Assembly: GCF_013403915.1 (NCBI RefSeq)
Contig: NZ_JABFDI010000017.1
Coordinates: 1 to 64,000 of the forward strand
DNA: 64,000 bases
Source: Winogradskyella pacifica
Lineage (GTDB): Bacteria > Bacteroidota > Bacteroidia > Flavobacteriales > Flavobacteriaceae
Direction: 5' to 3'
The notes beneath the pieces are model-generated. The model worked only from the letters and a program-made list of their open reading frames with translations. It ran no database searches and was not told the DNA's origin. Position numbers and translations under genes: made by a program. This document shows, piece by piece, positions 41,552 through 51,841 of the stretch (within the stretch, counting starts at the first letter, position 1; each line of letters opens with the position of its first letter).

Positions 41552-43603
41552 ATGAAAAAAGAAACACTAGAAAAAGGATTTTCAAAACTCTGCACAGCAA
41601 AAGCAATGGCAGAATTATACGAAGCTAATTTTAAACAAGTTTCAAAATACGTACATGCAACATCTCGTGGACACGAAGCCATTCAAATAGCTTTAGGTTT
41701 ACAATTATTACCTCAAGATTATGCATTTCCATATTACAGAGACGATGCCATGTTATTATCGTTTGGTTTAGAGCCTTACGATTTAATGCTGCAATTACTA
41801 GCTAAAAAAGACGATCCATTTTCTGGAGGAAGAACATACTATTCGCATCCAAGTTTAAAGGATGACGATAAGCCAAAAATTCCACACCAATCCTCTGCAA
41901 CAGGTATGCAAACTATTCCAGCAACAGGAGTTGCTATGGGAATGCAGTATAAAGAATTACAAGGTTTAGACGATAAAACACTTAAAGATTTACCATTCGT
42001 GGTGTGTTCTTTAGGAGACGCATCTGTAACCGAAGGAGAAATAGCAGAAGCGTTCCAAATGGCAGCATTAAAGCAAATGCCAATCTTATATTTAGTACAA
42101 GATAACGGTTGGGATATTAGTGCCAATGCAGCAGAAACGAGAGCGCAAAATGCTTTCGAATATGCAGCAGGATTTAAAGGTTTAGAGGCGATCTCAATAG
42201 ATGGTGCAAACTTTACAGAAAGTTACGAAGCATTAGAGAAAGTCATAGAAACCATTCGTACAGAACGTAGACCATTTTTAGTACACGCAAAAGTACCGTT
42301 ATTAAATCACCATACTTCTGGTGTAAGAATGGAATGGTATCGCGATGATTTAGAAGAGGCACGTTCTCGTGATCCTTATCCAGTTATTAAAAAACAATTA
42401 CTAGATGCAGGATTTTCAGAACAAGACGTTTTAGACATTGAAAATTCCGCGAAAGCGAAAGTACAATCAGATTTCGAAAAAGCGTTAAAAGCCGAAGACC
42501 CAAAACCTGAAGATTTATTTACAAACGATTTTGTACCAACACCAATTACCGAGGAAAAAGGAACACGTTCACCAGAAGGCGCAGACAAAGTAGTTATGGT
42601 AGATTGTGCTTTATTCGCAGTAGAAGAACTGATGAAAAAGCATAAAGAATGTTTGCTCTATGGGCAAGATGTTGGAGGAAGACTTGGTGGTGTTTTTAGA
42701 GAAGCAGCAACATTAGCACAAAAATTTGGAGACGATCGTGTGTTTAATACACCAATACAAGAAGCTTTTATTGTAGGTTCTACAGTTGGTATGTCTGCTG
42801 TTGGATTAAAGCCCATTGTTGAGGTGCAGTTTGCCGATTATATTTGGCCTGGCTTAAATCAGTTATTTACAGAGGTAAGTAGAAGTTGTTATTTATCTAA
42901 CGGTAAATGGCCGGTTTCTATGATTCTTAGAGTGCCAATTGGTGCTTATGGAAGTGGAGGACCTTACCATTCATCTTCAGTTGAATCTGTAATTACAAAT
43001 ATTCGTGGTATTAAAATAGCGTATCCAAGTAATGGAGCCGATTTAAAAGGTTTAATGAAAGCAGCTTACTACGACCCTAATCCAGTTGTCATTTTAGAAC
43101 ACAAAGGGTTGTATTGGTCTAAAGTGCCAGGAACGCAAGGTGCAACATCTGTTGAGCCAAGTGAAGATTATGTATTGCCTTTTGGTAAAGCATGGGTTTT
43201 ACAAGAAATTTGGAAGCAAGAAAATGTAGAAACATTAACTATTGTTACTTACGGAATGGGAGTGCATTGGGCAATGAATGCATCGGAAGAATTAGGGATG
43301 CAAGACCAAATTGAAGTGATCGATTTACGTACGTTGTTTCCTCTAGACGAAGACACGATTATGACATCGGTTAAGAAAACAGGAAAGTGTCTTGTTGTAA
43401 CAGAAGAGCCTTCAAACAATAGTTTTGCAAGAGCATTATCTGGAAAAATTCAAGAAGAATGCTTTAAATATTTAGATGCGCCAGTAATGACTATTGGTAG
43501 TGAGAATATGCCTGCAATACCATTAAATTCTACTTTAGAGCAAACAATGATTCCTTCAACTGAAAAAGTGAAAGCTAAGATAGAAAAGTTACTAAACTAT
43601 TAA
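41552..43603 (+). CDS. Branched-chain 2-oxoacid dehydrogenase E1, alpha and beta subunits fused
   Basis: A 683-residue thiamin diphosphate enzyme that decarboxylates branched-chain 2-oxoacids and acylates the lipoyl group of E2. Residues 1-330 are the alpha part: SRGHEAIQIALGLQL, and the thiamin diphosphate motif GDASVTEGEIAEAF ending VQDN. Residues about 345-683 are the beta part (LLYGQDVGGRLGGVFREAAT, VEVQFADYIWPGLNQL). The fusion is common in Bacteroidetes. No E3 gene is present, so lipoamide dehydrogenase must be supplied from elsewhere. Confidence 0.93.
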   Translation: MKKETLEKGFSKLCTAKAMAELYEANFKQVSKYVHATSRGHEAIQIALGLQLLPQDYAFPYYRDDAMLLSFGLEPYDLMLQLLAKKDDPFSGGRTYYSHPSLKDDDKPKIPHQSSATGMQTIPATGVAMGMQYKELQGLDDKTLKDLPFVVCSLGDASVTEGEIAEAFQMAALKQMPILYLVQDNGWDISANAAETRAQNAFEYAAGFKGLEAISIDGANFTESYEALEKVIETIRTERRPFLVHAKVPLLNHHTSGVRMEWYRDDLEEARSRDPYPVIKKQLLDAGFSEQDVLDIENSAKAKVQSDFEKALKAEDPKPEDLFTNDFVPTPITEEKGTRSPEGADKVVMVDCALFAVEELMKKHKECLLYGQDVGGRLGGVFREAATLAQKFGDDRVFNTPIQEAFIVGSTVGMSAVGLKPIVEVQFADYIWPGLNQLFTEVSRSCYLSNGKWPVSMILRVPIGAYGSGGPYHSSSVESVITNIRGIKIAYPSNGADLKGLMKAAYYDPNPVVILEHKGLYWSKVPGTQGATSVEPSEDYVLPFGKAWVLQEIWKQENVETLTIVTYGMGVHWAMNASEELGMQDQIEVIDLRTLFPLDEDTIMTSVKKTGKCLVVTEEPSNNSFARALSGKIQEECFKYLDAPVMTIGSENMPAIPLNSTLEQTMIPSTEKVKAKIEKLLNY

Positions 43604-43642
43604 GTTTATAATAATCTTGCACACCTAGTTCTGTGTGTAATA

Positions 43643-43687
43643 AAAGGGATTCGTAATTGGAAAACAATTATGAATCCCTTTTTTTAT
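43643..43687 (+). terminator. Terminator after the fused E1 gene
   Basis: AAAGGGATTC pairs with GAATCCCTTT, extended by TAATTG/CAATTA around GAAAA and followed by a long T-run. It is strong and separates the bkd genes from the thiamin operon. Confidence 0.88.
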
Positions 43688-43800
43688 GACTTCAATTTGC
43701 TTCATTTTTATAGAAATAGATTTTAGTTAAAATATGTTTTTCCAAAAAAAGAGAATTCAAAAATAAATTGGAAAGCGTATGGAAGTCGTAAATAATCTTC

Positions 43801-43808
43801 TATATTTG
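43801..43808 (+). promoter_or_regulatory. thi operon -7 promoter element
   Basis: TATATTTG fits TAnnTTTG. It places the transcript start a few bases before or at the 5' stem of the TPP aptamer. Confidence 0.5.
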
Positions 43809-43815
43809 AGGTGTA

Positions 43816-43895
43816 AACTTTAGGAGTAGCTATTAAATTAGTTTGAGAAACATCCTTAGAACCTGATTTGGTTAATACCAACGTAGGAAAAAGTT
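43816..43895 (+). promoter_or_regulatory. TPP riboswitch (THI element)
   Basis: The aptamer core is clear: GTTTGAGAAA (the CUGAGA loop), CCTTAGAACCTGATTTGGTT and AATACCAACGTAGGAA. The closing stem pairs AACTTT at the left with AAAGTT at the right. It lies 58 bases before thiS. I do not see a terminator hairpin after the aptamer, so control probably acts on translation initiation of thiS, the usual mode where no intrinsic terminator follows. Confidence 0.93.
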
Positions 43896-43952
43896 ATGTT
43901 CGATAAGACATCGAAATACTACCATTCTGGTTTACAGTAATATTTTATAAAT

Positions 43953-44156
43953 ATGATTACTATAAAAGTAAACCAAGAAGACCACCACATTTTAGAACAC
44001 GTAACATTACAACAGTTTGTTGAAAATTTAAAAATTCAAACAAACGGCATTGCTATTGCTATAAATAATACTGTGGTTAAAAAAACAGATTGGTCTTCAC
44101 GATTACTTCACAATAATGATGATATTTTAATTATAAAATCTACTCAAGGAGGATGA
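43953..44156 (+). CDS. thiS: Sulfur carrier protein ThiS
   Basis: A 67-residue ubiquitin-like protein ending in the diagnostic Gly-Gly (STQGG), which is adenylylated by ThiF and then converted to a thiocarboxylate that supplies sulfur to the thiazole. It is first in the operon behind the TPP riboswitch. Confidence 0.95.
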   Translation: MITIKVNQEDHHILEHVTLQQFVENLKIQTNGIAIAINNTVVKKTDWSSRLLHNNDDILIIKSTQGG

Positions 44157-44168
44157 TTTTTATTTTAA

Positions 44169-46046
<1,878 letters not shown>

Positions 46047-46087
46047 AATTAGAAGGAAGTTCTCACGCTTTGAAAAAAAAGCGTGGG

Positions 46088-46244
46088 TGGGCTTTCCGTT
46101 ATATCTTTTGCTGGTTCTCGATACAAATTTATTCAGGCACAGCATAAATTTACTCGAACTGACAGCAAAAGAATGCCATTATAATTGTATAACACTCACG
46201 AGTTCCTATTTAATAAAATAGAATAACTGAGTAATCCCTAACTC
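46088..46244 (+). repeat. GGCGTTAC...CTTAACGC element, copy E (degraded)
   Basis: In the 271-base gap after thiC. The left end is only partly kept (GGTGGGCTTTCCGTTATATC, compare TCAGGCTTTCCACTATATC in copy B), and the right end is GAGTAATCCCTAACTC. The start GGCGTTAC is missing. An open frame across it (45982-46221) is not a gene. Confidence 0.4.
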
Positions 46245-46257
46245 AAAATCCAAGTAA

Positions 46258-46291
46258 CCGTCATTACGAGGAGGTACGACGAAGTAATCTT
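46258..46291. repeat. REP-like CGTCATT...GAAGTAATC sequence
   Basis: CGTCATTACGAGGAGGTACG followed by ACGAAGTAATC. From memory, close relatives of this sequence (CGTCATTGCGAGG...GAAGCAATC) are dispersed repeats in many bacterial genomes. Single copy here, between thiC and the thiE-like gene. Confidence 0.45.
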
Positions 46292-46317
46292 ATCTTTTAA
46301 TATTAAACTAAAAACCT

Positions 46318-46920
46318 ATGATAGTTCTTATCGCACCAGAAAACGATATTCCAAACGAAATAGAAATACTAAACCAATTATTTAGAGAAGGTTTATTGGT
46401 GTATCATTTGAGAAAACCAAAGAAAAACTACGAAGAACACGTTGCGTATTTAAACAAAATAGATAAAGAATATCATAACAGGATTGTGGTGCATTATTTT
46501 CATGAGTTAATAAACGATTTTAATTTAAAAGGTATTCATTTTCAAGAGCAAAAAAGAATTGACCATATAGATAATCCTGGTCAATATTTCAAAAACCTAA
46601 ATATGTTTGGTAAAACAATAAGCTCTTCATTTCATGATTTAGAAGTATTAAAAGCGTGTTATTTTGAATTCGATTATCATTTATTAAGTCCTGTTTTTTC
46701 TTCAATATCAAAAAAAGGTTATAAGGGAAAAGGTTTTGACGTTAACCATATTGATAAAACAATCATTGGTATGGGTGGTATTAATGCTGAAACGATAGAA
46801 GAAACTATAACATTAGGATTTAAAGGAATAGGTGTTTTAGGTGGTGTTTGGAATGCTGAAAATCCGTTAGAGGGTTTTATAAAAATAAAAGAATCATATA
46901 ATAAACACACCAGTAAATAA
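46318..46920 (+). CDS. Thiamin phosphate synthase-like protein (ThiE/TenI superfamily)
   Basis: A 200-residue TIM-barrel protein, distant from the second ThiE gene of this operon. The barrel end GMGGINAETIEETITLGFKG and the phosphate loop GVLGGVWNAENP are kept. The N-terminal HLRKPKKNYEE replaces the QLR.K pyrimidine-pyrophosphate motif, and GIHFQEQ replaces the GVHLGQxD motif. A TenI-like or regulatory role, or another activity on the thiazole, is possible. It may not be a true synthase. Confidence 0.75.
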   Translation: MIVLIAPENDIPNEIEILNQLFREGLLVYHLRKPKKNYEEHVAYLNKIDKEYHNRIVVHYFHELINDFNLKGIHFQEQKRIDHIDNPGQYFKNLNMFGKTISSSFHDLEVLKACYFEFDYHLLSPVFSSISKKGYKGKGFDVNHIDKTIIGMGGINAETIEETITLGFKGIGVLGGVWNAENPLEGFIKIKESYNKHTSK

Positions 46921-46959
46921 GTGTTTTTGAATAACCTATTGATGCTAAATACATAAAAA

Positions 46960-47727
46960 TTGAATCATAAAAACTACATCTTAACAATAGCGGGTTTAGA
47001 TCCATCGAGTGGTGCTGGAATTACGTCTGACATTAAAACATTTGAAGCGCATGGTTTGTACGGTTTATCCGTGTGTACCGCAGTTACTGTTCAAAACGAT
47101 ATAGATTTTAAAGACTGTATTTGGATAGAAAAAGAAATCATTTTAAATCAGATAGACCTTTTGTTTCGACGGTTTGACATTGCTGTAGTCAAAATAGGAA
47201 TCATCCAGTCTTGGGACGTTTTATTAGACGTTATTCAAACATTAAAAAAACTAAATCCAACTGTAAAAATAGTACTAGACCCTGTTTTAACAGCAAGTGC
47301 AGGTTTTAGTTTTCATAATAAACAAGATTTAAAAGTTTTAGAAGAAGTTTTAAAAAATTGCAATTTTATTACACCAAATTATGAAGAGATTGAAGCCTTG
47401 TTCCCTGAGAAATCTATAGAAGACACTATCGATTTTATTTCAGAAAGAACAAATATCTACTTAAAAGGAGGTCATAGAACAGATAAAAAAGGGTGGGACG
47501 AAGTCTATTACAGTAAAATAGTAAAACTAAACATTCCGCCAATTGCAGAAACCGTTTTTCAAAAGCATGGAAGCGGTTGTGTTTTATCGTCAGCATTGGC
47601 TTCTAATTTAGAAAAAGGAATGAACATAGAAGATGCTTGTAAAAATGTAAAATGGTATACCGAACAGTTTTTAAATTCAAACAACACCTTGCTAGGAACA
47701 CATAAATACACAGAAAATGCTAAGTAA
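46960..47727 (+). CDS. thiD: Hydroxymethylpyrimidine/phosphomethylpyrimidine kinase ThiD
   Basis: A 255-residue ribokinase-fold kinase that phosphorylates HMP and HMP-P. It starts at a TTG at 46960 (NHKNYILTIAGLDPSSGAGI). The typical LDPVLTASAG block lies in the middle and QKHGSGCVLSSALASNLEKG, with the anion-hole GSGC, near the end. Its 3' end overlaps the next thiE gene by 11 bases. Confidence 0.94.
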   Translation: MNHKNYILTIAGLDPSSGAGITSDIKTFEAHGLYGLSVCTAVTVQNDIDFKDCIWIEKEIILNQIDLLFRRFDIAVVKIGIIQSWDVLLDVIQTLKKLNPTVKIVLDPVLTASAGFSFHNKQDLKVLEEVLKNCNFITPNYEEIEALFPEKSIEDTIDFISERTNIYLKGGHRTDKKGWDEVYYSKIVKLNIPPIAETVFQKHGSGCVLSSALASNLEKGMNIEDACKNVKWYTEQFLNSNNTLLGTHKYTENAK

Positions 47728-48340
47728 ACTACATTATATTTCTCAAGGCAAAACACCGCAAGATCATCTAGAAAATATACAGAAAGCATGTGAAAACGGA
47801 GCAGAATTGGTACAGTTGCGTTTAAAAGAAATGGCACTAGATATCATTTTAGAAACTGCAGAAAAAGCTAGAGAAATCACCACTCAATTTAAAGTGAAGC
47901 TAATAATAAATGATCATTATAAAATAGCTAAAACCGTAAAAGCAGACGGTGTTCATTTAGGAAAAACAGATACATGTCCATTAATAGCTAGAGCCTATTT
48001 GGGAAAACAATATCTAATTGGAGGCACTGCCAACACTTTAGAGGATTGCAAAGTTCTAATAGAAAAGGAAGTGGATTATATTGGTTTAGGACCTTTTCAG
48101 TTTACAGAAACTAAAAAGAATTTAAGTCCAACTTTAGGAATTGAAGGTTACAAGCAGTTAATAGGAGCGTTAAAAACAGACACGCCTATAATCGCTATTG
48201 GTGGTATTTGCATGGAAGATGTTTCGGCAATTATAAACACAGGTATTTACGGAATAGCCGTTTCGGGAACAATAACTAAAGATTTTACAAGTATTTCTAA
48301 GTTTTATGAAATCTTAAATTCATCAGAAGTAAAAGCATAA
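47717..48340 (+). CDS. thiE: Thiamin phosphate synthase ThiE
   Basis: A 207-residue TIM-barrel enzyme that joins HMP-PP and the thiazole phosphate. ELVQLRLKEM (the QLR.K motif) at about 32-41, NDHYKIAKTVKADGVHLGKT at about 72-91, GGTANTLEDC, DYIGLGPFQFTETK and AIGGICMEDV are diagnostic. Overlap with thiD suggests coupled translation. Confidence 0.95.
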   Translation: MLSKLHYISQGKTPQDHLENIQKACENGAELVQLRLKEMALDIILETAEKAREITTQFKVKLIINDHYKIAKTVKADGVHLGKTDTCPLIARAYLGKQYLIGGTANTLEDCKVLIEKEVDYIGLGPFQFTETKKNLSPTLGIEGYKQLIGALKTDTPIIAIGGICMEDVSAIINTGIYGIAVSGTITKDFTSISKFYEILNSSEVKA

Positions 48341-48376
48341 GCAGTCTTATTCTAACATAGATTCAAAAAAGTAAAA

Positions 48377-49147
48377 ATGAATAACATATTAAAAATAGCA
48401 GATAAAGAATTTACCTCTAGATTATTCACCGGTACAGGAAAGTTTAGCTCTTCAGAATTGATGAAAGACGCTTTGTTGGCTTCCAAAAGTGAACTCATAA
48501 CAGTTGCTTTAAAAAGAGTCGATGTTCAAAATAATGAAGATGATATTTTAAGGCATTTAAAACATGCTCATATTAATTTATTGCCAAACACATCTGGTGT
48601 TAGAACCGCAAAAGAAGCTGTTTTTGCAGCAGAATTATCAAGAGAAGCTTTAGGTACTAACTGGGTTAAATTAGAAATTCATCCAGATCCTAGATATTTA
48701 TTACCAGACCCTATAGAGACTTTAAAAGCGGCTGAAGCATTAGTAAAATTAGGATTTGTAGTGATGCCTTACATTCATGCAGATCCTGTATTGTGTAAAC
48801 GGTTAGAAGATGTGGGAGTACAATGTGTTATGCCATTGGGAGCACCTATAGGAAGTAATAAGGGATTAAAAACGCAAGATTTTTTAGAGATTATTATCGA
48901 GCAATCTAATGTACCTGTTATTGTAGATGCAGGTATTGGCGCACCATCGCATGCAGCTTATGCCATGGAATTAGGTGCAGATGCTGTCTTAGTAAATACG
49001 GCAATTGCAGTGTCTAAAAATCCGGTAGCTATGGCAAAAGCTTTTAAAATGGCTGTGGAAGCTGGTAGAATGGCGTTTGAAGCCAAACTAGCACCTATTA
49101 AAAATAAAGCAGAAGCTAGTAGTCCGTTAACGAGTTTCTTAAACTAA
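48377..49147 (+). CDS. thiG: Thiazole synthase ThiG
   Basis: A 256-residue TIM-barrel enzyme that builds the thiazole ring from DXP, dehydroglycine and the ThiS thiocarboxylate. [12 protein letters not shown] starts the fold. The Schiff-base lysine is in [31 protein letters not shown] and [20 protein letters not shown] are conserved. A family name of 250-260 residues fits. Confidence 0.97.
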   Translation: MNNILKIADKEFTSRLFTGTGKFSSSELMKDALLASKSELITVALKRVDVQNNEDDILRHLKHAHINLLPNTSGVRTAKEAVFAAELSREALGTNWVKLEIHPDPRYLLPDPIETLKAAEALVKLGFVVMPYIHADPVLCKRLEDVGVQCVMPLGAPIGSNKGLKTQDFLEIIIEQSNVPVIVDAGIGAPSHAAYAMELGADAVLVNTAIAVSKNPVAMAKAFKMAVEAGRMAFEAKLAPIKNKAEASSPLTSFLN

Positions 49148-49150
49148 AAT

Positions 49151-50272
49151 ATGGCAAATTTCATAGAACTTTTCGATACTTATAATTGGGATAACACACT
49201 GAAAAGCATTTTCAGTAAAACGACCGTTGATGTAGAAAATGCTTTGGCAAAAGAAAAGCTGGATTTAGAAGATTTTAAAGCCTTAATTTCTCCTGCTGCA
49301 AAACCATTTTTGGAACGAATGGCACAAAAAAGTAGCAGGCTTACTAAAAAACGATTTGGGAATACTATACAGATGTACGCACCAATGTATTTAAGTAACG
49401 AGTGCCAGAATATTTGTACGTATTGCGGATTTAGTATGACTAATAAAATACCAAGACGCACATTAACCGATGCTGAAATTTTAAAAGAAGTGGCTTTTTT
49501 AAAAGCAAAAGGATATGACCATATCTTACTAGTGACAGGTGAAGCCAATAAAACGGTAGGCGTCAATTATATTAAAAACGCGATTAAAATAATACGTTCT
49601 CAATTCTCGAATATTACTATAGAAGTACAGCCTTTAGATCAAGATGAATATGAGTTGTTAATTGAAAACGGATTGTACGCCGTGTTGGTATATCAAGAAA
49701 CGTATCACAGAGAAGAATATAAGAAACACCATCCAAAAGGAAAGAAATCTAATTTTAATTACCGTTTAGATACACCAGATAGATTAGGGAAAGCAGGCGT
49801 TCATAAAATTGGATTAGGTGCTTTGTTTGGTTTGGAAGATTGGCGTGCAGATAGTTTTTTTACAGCCTTACATTTAAAATATTTACAGAAAACATACTGG
49901 AAAACAAAGTACTCCATTTCATTTCCAAGGTTGCGGCCGCATTCTGGAGGTTTAGAACCAAAAGTAGAAATGACCGATAGTGATTTGGTGCAGCTAATTT
50001 GTGCTTTTCGTTTGTTAGATGAAGATATAGAATTATCTATGTCTACAAGAGAAAACGAAATATTTAGAAATAATATTGTGCAATTAGGTGCCACTTCAAT
50101 TAGCGCAGAATCTAAAACAAATCCAGGTGGTTATACTGTAGAACCACAATCGTTAGAGCAGTTTGAAATTTCCGATGAAAGAAGTACAGAAGAGGTCGTG
50201 AAAATGTTGAAAAGTCAAGGATTAGAAGTAGTTTGGAAAGATTGGGAACATTTTGAGGAAATACAGAAATAA
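49151..50272 (+). CDS. thiH: 2-iminoacetate synthase ThiH
   Basis: A 373-residue radical SAM tyrosine lyase that supplies dehydroglycine to ThiG under low oxygen. The iron-sulfur motif CQNICTYCGFS (CxxxCxxC) is at about 84-94. YMYLSNEC-like PMYLSNECQ, ILLVTGEANK and SFPRLRPHSGG are family blocks. Use of ThiH instead of ThiO fits a lineage that can live at low oxygen. It overlaps thiF at the stop/start by one base. Confidence 0.96.
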   Translation: MANFIELFDTYNWDNTLKSIFSKTTVDVENALAKEKLDLEDFKALISPAAKPFLERMAQKSSRLTKKRFGNTIQMYAPMYLSNECQNICTYCGFSMTNKIPRRTLTDAEILKEVAFLKAKGYDHILLVTGEANKTVGVNYIKNAIKIIRSQFSNITIEVQPLDQDEYELLIENGLYAVLVYQETYHREEYKKHHPKGKKSNFNYRLDTPDRLGKAGVHKIGLGALFGLEDWRADSFFTALHLKYLQKTYWKTKYSISFPRLRPHSGGLEPKVEMTDSDLVQLICAFRLLDEDIELSMSTRENEIFRNNIVQLGATSISAESKTNPGGYTVEPQSLEQFEISDERSTEEVVKMLKSQGLEVVWKDWEHFEEIQK

Positions 50273-51321
50273 TGAGCCTTACCATAGAAGAAAGAAAGCT
50301 ATACAGTCGTCATCTTATTTTAGATGAAATAGGAGAAGTCGGACAATTAAAACTCAAGCAAGCAAAGGTTTTAGTTATTGGCGCAGGTGGTTTAGGTTGT
50401 CCTGTTTTGCAATATTTAACAGCGGCAGGTGTTGGAACTATTGGTGTAATTGATCATGATGTAGTTGATCAAAGTAATTTGCAGCGTCAAATTTTATATA
50501 CTATTAATGATATTGGTTTGTCTAAAGCTGAAACTGCTGCTAAGCGATTATCTCAATTAAATCCGTTTGTGCTTTTTAATACTTATAACGAAAAACTAAC
50601 ACGTGAAAATGCTATTGCTTTATTTACTAATTATGATATTATAATAGACGGAAGTGATAATTTTTCAACGCGATATTTAACAAATGATGCCGCAGTAATG
50701 ACTAACAAGCCTTTAGTTTATGGTGCTATTTTTAAATTTGAAGGACAAGTTAGTGTCTTTAATTATTTAGGAAGCGGAACTTATAGATGCTTATACCCAA
50801 CACCTCCAAAACCAGAAGATTCTCCCAATTGTTCAGAAATAGGAGTTTTAGGAGTGTTGCCTGGAATCATTGGGAGTTTACAGGTAAATGAAGCCATTAA
50901 AATTATTTGTGGTATTGGAGACGTGCTAACGAATAGGCTATTATTATTTGATGCTTTAAATCTGAATCAACAAATATTGGGTTTTGAAAAAGACGAAACT
51001 TCAGAAATTATGGCTTTAGAAAAAGATTACCATTTTTTCTGCGGAATTACTTCAACTAAAGAAATCACGCTAGATGAATTAAATAAAAACAAGGCAAATT
51101 ATAACTTATTAGATGTTAGAGAAATTCCCGAAAGAGAGAGGTATCATATTGGTGGACAACATATTCCTTTAGGGCAGTTATCAAAACGTTTTCAAGAAAT
51201 TGATATTACTTTACCTATTGTAGTTTATTGTAAATCAGGTAAAAGAAGTCATAGAGCCATTTCTTTTCTGAAAGAGCAATTCGATAAAGCTATTTTTTAC
51301 AATTTAAAAGAGGGGTTATAG
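50272..51321 (+). CDS. thiF: ThiF-type adenylyltransferase with C-terminal rhodanese domain
   Basis: A 349-residue protein. The N-terminal E1-like domain adenylylates ThiS: VIGAGGLGCPVLQYLTAAGV at about 37-56, DQSNLQRQ with the arginine finger, and NCSEIGVLGVLPGIIGS. The rhodanese domain (about 265-349) has LLDVREIPERERYHIGGQ and the active Cys in YCKSGKRSHRA, and probably passes sulfur to activated ThiS. The zinc site of the family is incomplete: the first pair is TYRC rather than CxxC, and only one Cys (HFFCG) is seen where the second pair should be. Confidence 0.88.
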   Translation: MSLTIEERKLYSRHLILDEIGEVGQLKLKQAKVLVIGAGGLGCPVLQYLTAAGVGTIGVIDHDVVDQSNLQRQILYTINDIGLSKAETAAKRLSQLNPFVLFNTYNEKLTRENAIALFTNYDIIIDGSDNFSTRYLTNDAAVMTNKPLVYGAIFKFEGQVSVFNYLGSGTYRCLYPTPPKPEDSPNCSEIGVLGVLPGIIGSLQVNEAIKIICGIGDVLTNRLLLFDALNLNQQILGFEKDETSEIMALEKDYHFFCGITSTKEITLDELNKNKANYNLLDVREIPERERYHIGGQHIPLGQLSKRFQEIDITLPIVVYCKSGKRSHRAISFLKEQFDKAIFYNLKEGL

Positions 51322-51471
51322 TCGAAAATTTAAAGCGTCGTTTTATTAAAACGTTATCTCGAAAAAATAGAAGAACTAACTATGGATATTCAGAAGTTAT
51401 GATAATTGGTAGTTCAAATAGGTCTACTGATCACTTTAAATAAATTCTAAAATGTATTTAACTATTGAACA

Positions 51472-51503
51472 TAAAAAAGCCTATCTAAAAGACAGGCTCT
51501 ATA
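51472..51503 (-). terminator. Terminator of the cold-shock gene
   Basis: On the - strand AGCCTGTCT pairs with AGATAGGCT (one G-U pair) and is followed by six T. It is 26 bases after the cold-shock protein stop. Confidence 0.7.
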
Positions 51504-51528
51504 CTTAAAAAGGTTGTAAGGTATATAA

Positions 51529-51720
51529 TTATATAACTTTTACATTAACTGCGTTTAATCCTTTTTTTCCTTCTGCTAAATCGAATTCTACATTATCACC
51601 TTCTCTAATCTCATCGACTAAACCAGAAATATGTACAAAATGCTCTTTGTTGTTCCCTTCTTCTGTTATGAATCCAAAACCTTTAGAGTCATTAAAAAAT
51701 TTTACTGTACCAGTACTCAT
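51529..51720 (-). CDS. Cold-shock domain protein (CspA family)
   Basis: A 63-residue single cold-shock domain that binds single-stranded RNA and DNA. RNP1 is KGFGFIT and RNP2 is HFVHIS. I chose the ATG at 51720 (MSTGTVKFFNDSKGFG); the upstream alternative adds nine residues of low-quality sequence and overlaps the leader. A -7 element lies 25 bases upstream. Confidence 0.95.
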   Translation of the reverse strand: MSTGTVKFFNDSKGFGFITEEGNNKEHFVHISGLVDEIREGDNVEFDLAEGKKGLNAVNVKVI

Positions 51721-51744
51721 ATTAAAATATATTAAATTAAGCTG

Positions 51745-51752
51745 CAAATATA
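51745..51752 (-). promoter_or_regulatory. -7 element of the cold-shock gene
   Basis: CAAATATA reads TATATTTG on the - strand, matching TAnnTTTG, and predicts a leader of about 20 nt. Confidence 0.5.
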
Positions 51753-51841
51753 AGGTAATTAATTGAAATTCAATTAATTTAATGCAGTTATTTTTTACGA
51801 TAGTAACTATCTCTGTTATTAATGTTTATCTGTTAAGAAAA

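Noticed and set aside
43896-43952. Intrinsic terminator as expression platform of the TPP riboswitch
   Set aside because: The bases between aptamer and thiS hold no GC-rich stem with a T-run, so I suggest translational control instead.
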